Below, piece by piece: positions 16,534 to 23,236 of a stretch of DNA of 24,447 nucleotides (position 1 is the first letter of the stretch; each line of letters begins with the position of its first letter). The notes beneath the pieces are model-generated. The model worked only from the letters and a program-made list of their open reading frames with translations, was not told where the DNA came from and ran no database searches. The position numbers and the translations under genes were made by a program. Source of the DNA: Paraclostridium ghonii (GTDB lineage Bacteria > Bacillota > Clostridia > Peptostreptococcales > Peptostreptococcaceae); the NCBI RefSeq assembly GCF_023653455.1, contig NZ_JAKEDR010000039.1:1-24447 (forward strand), in the 5' to 3' direction.

Positions 16534-17346
16534 ATGACTAATATTATAAATGCAGAATTTAAAAAAATAATGAAGAAAAAAGGGCTAATAGTATTTTGGG
16601 TGTTTTCTTTATTATTAGGATATGTAAGTGTTGGAAACTATGGACTATCTGACGGATATGGGGATTTATTTAGTAAGTTTTATGGATTATGTCCGTTAAT
16701 GGGTATATTAATGTTTAGCTTATTTTCAGGAAGTTATATATTAGAATACAGTTCTAATATGGAATCAATAATTAAATCTACTAAAAATGGTAAGCGTAAA
16801 CTAGTTTTAGGTAAAAGTATAGCTTATGGAATAGCTGCAAGTTTAATAAATTTATCAATGCTTGCAGTTATGAGCTTAAAGATTTTATTGGGAAATAATT
16901 TTCAAGGATTGCACATGAATATAACAAATATTTGGTATTTTGGAAATAGTGGATCTAGTTTAACTGTTTTACAAATGTTAATGATAATGTCTTTAACATT
17001 GGTTTTAGGATCTTTCTTATTCGCACAACTAGGATTATGGTTATCGTCTATAAGTCAAAAAGCTGTAGGACCATTTTTTATAGGTGGATTAATAATGGGT
17101 ATACCATATATAGCTGCAATAGCATTTAATTTAGTTGGTGTATTAATAATGGGTGTAACACAGCTAGGAGGGGGTTCTATAACTAAAGTATTAGCATTTA
17201 CTCCATTATTTGGTATGTATAGCTCAGAAGTTATAAGATATGCAACATCACCATCTATAGCACTTTTAGTGTTTATATGTATAAGTGTATTAGGAAGTTA
17301 TATATTATATAAACTTACAAATAAAGGATTTTTACAAGAAAGATAA
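16534..17346 (+). CDS. ABC-2 type permease, first subunit
   Basis: 270 residues with about six membrane helices (roughly 18-36, 51-70, 95-118, 145-168, 176-207, 239-262). It starts with a short cytoplasmic segment (NAEFKKIMKKKG) typical of ABC-2 exporter permeases. The GGAGG ribosome site (16521-16525) lies inside the end of the ATPase gene, whose stop is 3 bases before this ATG, so the two are coupled. No clear substrate-specific motif is recognised. Confidence 0.87.
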   Translation: MTNIINAEFKKIMKKKGLIVFWVFSLLLGYVSVGNYGLSDGYGDLFSKFYGLCPLMGILMFSLFSGSYILEYSSNMESIIKSTKNGKRKLVLGKSIAYGIAASLINLSMLAVMSLKILLGNNFQGLHMNITNIWYFGNSGSSLTVLQMLMIMSLTLVLGSFLFAQLGLWLSSISQKAVGPFFIGGLIMGIPYIAAIAFNLVGVLIMGVTQLGGGSITKVLAFTPLFGMYSSEVIRYATSPSIALLVFICISVLGSYILYKLTNKGFLQER

Positions 17347-17406
17347 TTTATAAAACCTACAGTATTTAATACAGCAATTATAAAATTATCTTTAAGGAGG
17401 CAACGG

Positions 17407-18426
17407 ATGCTAAAATGGGAAATAAAAAAAATAATTAAAAATAAATCGATAATAATATCAGGTGTTATTTTAATGCTTTTATGTGTTATGATGAGCTTTT
17501 TAAAGCCTAATTTAGAAACAGAAAACTCATATATAGATAACAAAGGAAATTATATAGAAGATAATAGTAATATAATAGCAAATGAAAAGTTAAACAATAA
17601 ACTAAATGAATTAAAAGAGTTAGAATCACAAAAGAATTTAAAAGATCTAGATGAATCAACTAAAACTATTAGTGAAATGGCAAATTTAAAACTTCAAAAG
17701 GACTCTGGAAAACAATATGAGGATATTAGTTTTTATAAGGTTTTTAACTTTAGAGTAAGCAATGTACTTACAGGTGTTGTTATGGTTGGAATAAGTGTAT
17801 ATATTTTTTCAAATATATATACAGATGAGAAATTATCCAATGTAGATTCTATAATATTAGCAAGTAAAAATAAATCAAAAGCTTTATTTTCAAAACTTTC
17901 TCTATCTATAATATTACCAATATTTTTATATTCAATATATATATTAGTTATAGGGATTATAACGATGGTTCAATGCGGTCAACCTATAAATGGAGATTTA
18001 CAAGCATATAGAATTATTGATGTTGTAGCTTTAGTAAGGCCAATCTCGATAAATGCATATACTGCTCAAAATATAGGTACAATGATGATTGTATTTATTA
18101 GTACTGGAGTATTTGCAAGTTTATTTTCATTTATAACTAAAAACTCAGTAGAATCTATAAGTGCAATAACTGCATTCTTAGTTATAGGAAAATTAATAAC
18201 TTTAATCAAATTTTTACCTGGGAAATTAATAAGTATAATTAGTAATTCAAACTATATAGATATAATTATGCAGCCACAAACAATTGTAGGAAATTATATG
18301 GGAAATATTGATTTACTGGGACAAAGTATAGGGGTTATAAGTTTAGCTTATACAGTGTTAGTGATATTATTATTAGTGGGTATTGGATTAAACATATATG
18401 TATTTAAAAAAGTGTTAACTAAATAA
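17407..18426 (+). CDS. ABC-2 type permease, second subunit with large external loop
   Basis: 339 residues. One helix (about 14-31) is followed by an extracytoplasmic, charged, helical loop of about 85 residues (33-117), then about five more helices to the C-terminus. It differs in sequence and topology from the first permease, so the exporter is probably a heterodimer of membrane parts. AAGGAGG lies 6 bases before the ATG. It is 60 bp after the first permease with no terminator between them. The loop could contact substrate or a cell-wall target, which is inference. Confidence 0.85.
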   Translation: MLKWEIKKIIKNKSIIISGVILMLLCVMMSFLKPNLETENSYIDNKGNYIEDNSNIIANEKLNNKLNELKELESQKNLKDLDESTKTISEMANLKLQKDSGKQYEDISFYKVFNFRVSNVLTGVVMVGISVYIFSNIYTDEKLSNVDSIILASKNKSKALFSKLSLSIILPIFLYSIYILVIGIITMVQCGQPINGDLQAYRIIDVVALVRPISINAYTAQNIGTMMIVFISTGVFASLFSFITKNSVESISAITAFLVIGKLITLIKFLPGKLISIISNSNYIDIIMQPQTIVGNYMGNIDLLGQSIGVISLAYTVLVILLLVGIGLNIYVFKKVLTK

Positions 18427-18450
18427 AAATTAATATGTTATAGTTTTTAC

Positions 18451-18498
18451 AAAAAATGACTAACATCTAACTAAACATTAGATTATAGTCATTTTTTT
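18451..18498 (+). terminator. Terminator between ABC genes and the two-component genes
   Basis: An outer stem of twelve pairs (AAAAAATGACTA at 18451-18462 with 18486-18497) and an inner ATCTAA/TTAGAT stem (18465-18470 with 18478-18483) end in a T-run. It separates the exporter transcript from the regulator genes. Confidence 0.82.
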
Positions 18499-18509
18499 AT
18501 ATACAGTGT

Positions 18510-18538
18510 TTGTAAATCAGGTATTTTTAGGATAAAAT
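18510..18538 (+). promoter_or_regulatory. SigA-like promoter for the two-component system
   Basis: TTGTAA (18510-18515), a 17-base spacer and TAAAAT (18533-18538) lie 52 bases before the response regulator start. No TTAAGATTG-type repeat is seen here, so the regulator need not control its own promoter. Confidence 0.5.
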
Positions 18539-18590
18539 ACAAATAAATGCTATTTACCAAATTATATGAAATGAGACATAGGAGGTTTTC

Positions 18591-19313
18591 ATGGAGAGTA
18601 TAATAAAAGAAAAAAACATACTATTAGTAGATGATGAAGTAGATATATTAAAGTTATTGAGTACTGTTTTTAAAAAAGAAGGATTTAATAATATTTATAT
18701 TGCAGAAAGAGGAAATGATGCATTAGAGATATTTAATAAGGAAAATATAGATATAGTAGTTTTAGATATAATGTTACCTGATAAAGAAGGTTATGATGTA
18801 TTTAAAGAAATTAGAAAAATATCTCAGGTGCCAGTTTTATTTTTATCAGCTAAGACTGAGGAAATGGATAGATTATTAGGGTTAGCTTTAGGAGCAGATG
18901 ACTATATAACAAAGCCTTTTAGTCCAAAAGAAGTTGTTTTAAGGGTGAAATTAAATTTAAAGAAAAATATTATGTTAAATTCAGAAAAAGAAGAACCTAA
19001 AAATGATAAGCTTGTATTTGGGCCATTTGAAATTGATGAAGAAAGAATAGAAGTTAAAAAAAATGACAAGATTATTGAATTAAAAGCGAAAGAATTTAAA
19101 ATGTTTTTATATATGGCTAAACATGTAGAGCAAATTATAAGTAAAGAAAAGTTTTGTGATGAAGTTTGGGGAGATGATTTTATAGGTTATGATAATACTA
19201 TAATGGTACATATAAGAAGATTAAGAGAAAAAATAGAAGATAATCCATCTAAACCAAAATATATAAAAAATATAAAAGGTTTAGGCTATAAATTAACTTT
19301 AAAGGAAGATTAG
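18591..19313 (+). CDS. OmpR-family response regulator
   Basis: 240 residues. The receiver domain (about 8-122) has the acidic pair Asp14-Asp15, phosphoacceptor Asp59 (VVLDIMLPD), Ser86 and Lys108 in TKPF. The winged-helix DNA-binding domain (about 143-238) ends with the VHIRRLREKIEDNPSKPKYI recognition and wing region and the usual GLGYKL. AGGAGG at 18580-18585 sets the start. The kinase gene follows after 1 base, so they are cotranscribed. Location next to an ABC exporter suggests it regulates that exporter; phased repeats upstream of the ATPase gene are the proposed target. Confidence 0.94.
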   Translation: MESIIKEKNILLVDDEVDILKLLSTVFKKEGFNNIYIAERGNDALEIFNKENIDIVVLDIMLPDKEGYDVFKEIRKISQVPVLFLSAKTEEMDRLLGLALGADDYITKPFSPKEVVLRVKLNLKKNIMLNSEKEEPKNDKLVFGPFEIDEERIEVKKNDKIIELKAKEFKMFLYMAKHVEQIISKEKFCDEVWGDDFIGYDNTIMVHIRRLREKIEDNPSKPKYIKNIKGLGYKLTLKED

Positions 19314-19314
19314 T

Positions 19315-20724
19315 ATGAAGTGGAAAATAACTCTAAGATATGTAATTAGTATTATTTGTGTAGTTATGCTTGTTACAGTACTAAATATAATTGGAATATT
19401 TGTGGGGGTAGTATTAAGTAATCATAAATCTCCAGATCCCACAGAAAATAATTTAACTAGAGAATTTAGTAACTACATACATATAGAGGATGATAAAATA
19501 GGTTTAAGTAAAGAAGGAAAAGATATATTAGACGAAAAAGGAATATGGATACAGATTTTAGATGAAAATTCAAATCAAGTTTATAGTTACAATAGTCCAA
19601 AAGGATTAAATACAAAGTATACTCCTATAGAACTTATAAATGGATATAAATATGCAGGAGGATTACCTAATTCAGGATCAGACAATATTTTGGTCTCAAG
19701 TAAAAAGATAGGTGATATAGAATATACATATTTACTAGGATTTGATAATAGTAAATTAAATAAATTTGTAATGATATATAATCCTAAAAATTTATTAGAT
19801 ACAGTGATAAAGATAATACGTATAATTTTATTTATAGACTTAATAATAGCTTTAATAGTTGGATATATTTTCAGTATAAATTTAACTAAGCCTATGAGAA
19901 ATATTATTAAAGGTGTAGAAAATTTAGAAGAAGGAAAGTTTGATATATATTATAAAGAAAAAGGATTATATGTAAGTGTATATAAAAAACTAAATAAGTT
20001 ATCTGATACTTTAAAAAGCAATGAGACTGAAAGAAATAAGTTAGACAAATTAAAAGAAGAGTGGATAGCCAACATTTCTCACGATATAAAAACTCCGTTA
20101 TCATCTATAAAAGGATATGCTGAAATTTTAAGTGATGAAGAATATGAAATCAATAGAGAAGAAGCTAAAGAATATGGAGTTATAATCAATGAAAAATCAG
20201 AGTATATAAAAGAATTGGTTGATGATTTAAATTTAACTATGAAATTAAAAAATAGTGATAGAGCTTTAAGTAAAAAATATGAAAATATAGTTAGAATTGT
20301 TAAAGACTCTGTTATTCAAATTTTAAATGATCCTAAATATTCTAATAGAGATATTGAGTTTATTTCTAATAAAGATTATATAGAAAAATCAGTTGATAGT
20401 ATGCTTTTTAAGAGAGTAATAAACAACCTTGTTTATAATGCGTTGATACATAATAACAAAGATGTAAAAATAAAAGTTGAAGTAGACTATAAAAACGAAG
20501 ATGAAATAATTATAAATATTGAAGATAATGGAAAAGGAATTGAAAAGAAGGATTTAGAAAGAATATTTGAGAGGTATTATAGAGGCACTAATACTGGTGA
20601 GTCACATAAAGGTTCTGGACTTGGAATGGCGATAGCTAAAGATATTGTAATTGCACATGGTTTTGATATACATATAATTAGTGAAGTTGGAAAAGGTACT
20701 CAAGTTAAAATATTTATAAACTAA
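19315..20724 (+). CDS. Sensor histidine kinase
   Basis: 469 residues. Membrane helix 1 is at about 9-34 and helix 2 at about 165-188, enclosing an extracytoplasmic sensor of ~130 residues with no recognised fold. A HAMP-like linker (189-241) leads to the phosphoacceptor His256 in NISHDIKTPLSSIKGY. The ATPase domain has N-box Asn371 (NNLVYNALIHN), G1 DNGKGI (404-409), F-box IFERYYRG (417-424) and G2 GSGLGMAI (433-440). All catalytic residues are present. The large external domain separates it from the short-loop BceS kinases, so it may bind its signal directly. Confidence 0.93.
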   Translation: MKWKITLRYVISIICVVMLVTVLNIIGIFVGVVLSNHKSPDPTENNLTREFSNYIHIEDDKIGLSKEGKDILDEKGIWIQILDENSNQVYSYNSPKGLNTKYTPIELINGYKYAGGLPNSGSDNILVSSKKIGDIEYTYLLGFDNSKLNKFVMIYNPKNLLDTVIKIIRIILFIDLIIALIVGYIFSINLTKPMRNIIKGVENLEEGKFDIYYKEKGLYVSVYKKLNKLSDTLKSNETERNKLDKLKEEWIANISHDIKTPLSSIKGYAEILSDEEYEINREEAKEYGVIINEKSEYIKELVDDLNLTMKLKNSDRALSKKYENIVRIVKDSVIQILNDPKYSNRDIEFISNKDYIEKSVDSMLFKRVINNLVYNALIHNNKDVKIKVEVDYKNEDEIIINIEDNGKGIEKKDLERIFERYYRGTNTGESHKGSGLGMAIAKDIVIAHGFDIHIISEVGKGTQVKIFIN

Positions 20725-20726
20725 AA

Positions 20727-20757
20727 AAGAGTCGATCTATTTTATAGATCGACTTTT
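20727..20757. terminator. Bidirectional terminator between kinase gene and small Cys-rich gene
   Basis: GTCGATCTA (20731-20739) pairs with TAGATCGAC (20745-20753), with A/T pairs extending outward. A T-run follows on each strand. It serves both convergent genes and sits only 9 bases past the stop of the small cysteine-rich gene. Confidence 0.88.
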
Positions 20758-20765
20758 ACTGTTAA

Positions 20766-20888
20766 TTAACATCCACATTTACATTTACAACAGTGTCTAC
20801 AACATCCGCATCTAGGACAAATTTTAAATATGAAAAAACATCTACCACAACATCTACATCTACAACATAAGAAATTTCTATCTTGCAT
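20766..20888 (-). CDS. 40-residue cysteine-rich protein (15 Cys)
   Basis: A complete small gene: ATG at 20888-20886, TAA at 20768-20766, 40 residues. AAAGGAGG (20903-20896 on the minus strand) lies 7 bases before the ATG, among the best ribosome sites in the window. A minus-strand TTGACA-16-TATTTT promoter and a terminator flank it. The protein has Cys at 8, 9, 11, 13, 14, 17, 24, 27, 29, 30, 33, 34, 36, 38 and 40 (37.5%), nine Arg/Lys, and one hydrophobic patch (FFIF, 18-21). It has no signal peptide. CC, CxC and CxxC spacing would suit metal binding (metallothionein-like) or disulfide cross-linking in a spore coat or exosporium. I recognise no family. The divergent neighbour is also cysteine-rich. 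Confidence 0.78.
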   Translation of the reverse strand: MQDRNFLCCRCRCCGRCFFIFKICPRCGCCRHCCKCKCGC

Positions 20889-20948
20889 ATAAATACCTCC
20901 TTTATATTAATATATAAAAATTATGAAAATTGGTGAAACAATTGAATA

Positions 20949-20976
20949 AAAATAAAAAAAAGTAAAATTGTGTCAA
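20949..20976 (-). promoter_or_regulatory. Promoter for the 40-residue Cys-rich gene
   Basis: On the minus strand a perfect TTGACA (20976-20971) is followed after 16 bases by TATTTT (20954-20949), about 60 bases before the ATG. The -10 is weak, and a sporulation sigma factor could be used instead. Confidence 0.45.
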
Positions 20977-20990
20977 AAAATAGAGTCTAT

Positions 20991-20999
20991 CATATAATA
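20991..20999 (+). promoter_or_regulatory. Candidate -10 for the 138-residue Cys-rich gene
   Basis: CATATAATA contains TATAAT (20993-20998) but also fits the CATAnnnTA -10 form of sigma-K promoters. The -35 region has no good SigA match at normal spacing. A hairpin (21003-21021) begins near the expected transcript start. Assignment to a sigma factor is not possible by eye. Confidence 0.4.
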
Positions 21000-21002
21000 A
21001 TA

Positions 21003-21021
21003 TATGGATATTTTATCCATA
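21003..21021 (+). repeat. Inverted repeat upstream of the 138-residue Cys-rich gene
   Basis: TATGGATA (21003-21010) and TATCCATA (21014-21021) are perfect 8-base arms around TTT. It could be a 5'-end mRNA hairpin or an operator. Its right half is part of a 12-base element also found upstream of the collagen-like gene. Confidence 0.8.
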
Positions 21022-21045
21022 CATTATTATATAGGAGCTGAAAGT

Positions 21046-21462
21046 ATGAGCTGCAAATGTAAAAAAGAATGTTATTGTAAAAAGCCTTGTCAATGTAATA
21101 AATGTAATCCATGGCAATGGGTTAAGTTCCCAAATTGTAAAGATGTAGAAAAAGAATGTAATAAATGTAATCCATGCAAATGTAGTTGCGAAAATAAATG
21201 TGAGTGGGTTAAGTTTCCAAATTGCAAAGATACAGATAGAAAGGATATATATGAATTTTTAGGTAAGTTCATATATGAATTGTTAGAAGATATGGATTTG
21301 CCATGTGGACATCCAGGTATAAAAGAAATAATAAAAATAGTAGAAGATGGTGGACATTTACCATGTGGGCATCCAGGTTTAGAAGAAATAATATTAAGAG
21401 CTATATTAGAAAATGATAAAAGCTTATGTAAAGTAGCTCAAAAAATATGTGGTAAAAGATAA
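21046..21462 (+). CDS. Cysteine-rich repeat protein (138 aa, 19 Cys), possible spore-surface protein
   Basis: 138 residues from the ATG at 21046, chosen because AGGAG (21033-21037) lies 8 bases upstream. An earlier in-frame ATG at 21004 lies inside the inverted repeat and lacks a ribosome site. Residues 1-62 are rich in Cys and Lys and contain WVKFPNCKD twice (25-33 and 54-62), each preceded by CNxCNP-type stretches. Residues 68-138 are more ordinary and helical, with LPCGHPG twice (85-91 and 105-111), each followed by an amphipathic EEII-type helix. It has no signal peptide. I recognise no family. Composition recalls cysteine-rich exosporium morphogenetic proteins of Clostridioides, but no direct homology is claimed. 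Confidence 0.82.
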   Translation: MSCKCKKECYCKKPCQCNKCNPWQWVKFPNCKDVEKECNKCNPCKCSCENKCEWVKFPNCKDTDRKDIYEFLGKFIYELLEDMDLPCGHPGIKEIIKIVEDGGHLPCGHPGLEEIILRAILENDKSLCKVAQKICGKR

Positions 21463-21473
21463 CTTTTAAAATT

Positions 21474-21506
21474 AAGGCCATTATCCATGGGATAAGAGGC
21501 CTTTTT
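21474..21506 (+). terminator. Terminator after the 138-residue Cys-rich gene
   Basis: AAGGCC (21474-21479) pairs with GGCCTT (21498-21503), and an inner TTATCC/GGATAA stem (21481-21486 with 21490-21495) continues it. TTTTTATTATT follows. Confidence 0.88.
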
Positions 21507-21601
21507 ATTATTATACATAGAGTTATAGAAATTGATTTCACCTAAAAAAGTTGATCACAATTTATAATCTATATTAAAAAAGTAATATTAGTTTTGATGT
21601 G

Positions 21602-21610
21602 TGGTATAAT
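21602..21610 (+). promoter_or_regulatory. Extended -10 promoter for the DEAD-box helicase gene
   Basis: TGGTATAAT is a perfect TGnTATAAT 42 bases before the ATG. There is no clear -35, as is common with this promoter class. Confidence 0.6.
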
Positions 21611-21651
21611 AAATAACTAGAAAAATTTAGTTTTAATAAGGTGGCAAAGCA

Positions 21652-23103
21652 ATGAATAATAATTTTAATAAATTCAATTTAAATAAATATATAATAAAAG
21701 CACTTTTTAACATGGGATATGAATCTCCATCTAAAGTTCAAGAAAAAGTAATTCCAAGGCTTTTAAATAAAGAAAATATTGTAGTAAAATCAAGAACAGG
21801 AAGTGGTAAGACTGCTAGTTTTGGGATTCCTATATGTGAAAATATAAATATAGATGATAATAAATTACAAGCCTTAGTTGTAGTACCAACAAGGGAATTA
21901 GCTCTTCAAGTAAAAGATGAAATTTCAAATATAGGAAGATTGAAAAAAATTAGATGCAGTGCTATATTTGGGAAACAACCAATAAAGGATCAGATATTTG
22001 AACTAAAACAAAGAGTTCATATAGTTATAGCAACTCCTGGTAGGATAATAGATCATATAAATAGAGGTACTATAGATTTAAATAATTTAAAATATTTTAT
22101 CATAGATGAAGCTGACAAAATGTTAAACAAAGGATTTGTAGATGATATGGAATTTATGTTTAATAATATCCCTAAATCTACAACTATTGGATTGTTTTCA
22201 GCTACAATAGATAAGGAAATAAATCATATATGTGAAAAGTATATAAAAAAGTATGATCAAATCAATATTGATGAAAATGATGTTTGTAAAAATAAAATAA
22301 AAGAAAACTTAATTTATTCAAATGAAGGCGATAAATATGAAAATTTAAAGAAAATTATATATAGTTTAACTCCACAAACTACGATTATATTTTTAAATAC
22401 TAAAGATAGAGTAGTGGAGTTATACAAAAAAATGAAAAAAGATAAATTTTTAGTAGAACAGTTGCATGGGGATATGTCTCAAGATAAAAGGATATTCACA
22501 ATTAAAGATTTTAAAAATGGTAAATATAATATATTAGTAAGCACCGATGTAGCAAGTAGAGGTATACATATAGATGATATATCTTTAGTCGTAAATTATG
22601 ATGTTCCTAGAGATAAAGAAAATTATATACATAGAATAGGAAGAACTGGAAGGCATGATAAGAATGGAAAAGCTATAACTATAATTAATGATAGAGATGA
22701 AAAATATATAAATGAAATAAAAGAATATATAGGATATGAAATAAATACTTTGGAAGAATTAAAATTAGAAGATATAGAAAATGGGAAATTTAAGTTTGAA
22801 CAACAATCGATTAAATTATTGAAAAGTAGAAAAATTAAAAAGGATGATGAGAAAGTTCACAGTGAAGTAACAAGAATATATTTAAATGCAGGTAAAAAAA
22901 AGAAAATAAGAATTATAGATATTGTTGGAACCTTAAGTAATATAGAAGGAATAAATAATGAAGATATAGGAGTTGTAGAAGTTTGTGATCTATGTTCATA
23001 TGTTGATTTATTAAATCATAAAGGGGAGAAGTTTCTTAAGAAATATAAGCAAATAAATATCAAGAAAAAGTTAGTCAAGGTAAGAAAAGACAACACAATA
23101 TAA
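21652..23103 (+). CDS. dbpA: DEAD-box RNA helicase, DbpA type
   Basis: 483 residues. The core has the Q motif (Gln30), Walker A SRTGSGKT (47-54), PTREL (79-83), TPGR (128-131), DEAD (152-155), SAT (183-185), STDVASRG (297-304) and HRIGRTGR (327-334). The C-terminal ~80 residues (about 404-483, EVTRIYLNAGKKKKIRI onward) form the RRM-like domain that in DbpA/YxiN binds hairpin 92 of 23S rRNA, so a role in large-subunit assembly is expected. The domain assignment is good; rRNA specificity comes from the family. AAGGTGG precedes the start. No strong terminator is visible after the stop. Confidence 0.9.
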   Translation: MNNNFNKFNLNKYIIKALFNMGYESPSKVQEKVIPRLLNKENIVVKSRTGSGKTASFGIPICENINIDDNKLQALVVVPTRELALQVKDEISNIGRLKKIRCSAIFGKQPIKDQIFELKQRVHIVIATPGRIIDHINRGTIDLNNLKYFIIDEADKMLNKGFVDDMEFMFNNIPKSTTIGLFSATIDKEINHICEKYIKKYDQINIDENDVCKNKIKENLIYSNEGDKYENLKKIIYSLTPQTTIIFLNTKDRVVELYKKMKKDKFLVEQLHGDMSQDKRIFTIKDFKNGKYNILVSTDVASRGIHIDDISLVVNYDVPRDKENYIHRIGRTGRHDKNGKAITIINDRDEKYINEIKEYIGYEINTLEELKLEDIENGKFKFEQQSIKLLKSRKIKKDDEKVHSEVTRIYLNAGKKKKIRIIDIVGTLSNIEGINNEDIGVVEVCDLCSYVDLLNHKGEKFLKKYKQINIKKKLVKVRKDNTI

Positions 23104-23236
23104 AGCGATAAAAAATGTTAAGATAATAGAAAAAATATAAATTTATAAATAACAATCTAACGTTTGGGACTTGTAATATATATAATAAAATCTATTGTAT
23201 AGAAAATTAAAATAAGAAATGATAAGGTGTGACATT

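Noticed and set aside
21004..21045. Upstream ATG extending the 138-residue Cys-rich protein by 14 residues
   Set aside because: It lies in the inverted repeat, has no ribosome site, and the ATG at 21046 has AGGAG at good spacing.
23104..23236. Promoter for the methyltransferase gene at TATAAT 23181-23186
   Set aside because: No -35 or extended -10 matches at acceptable spacing. TTGTAA and TTGGGA nearby are too close to the -10, so it is left unassigned.
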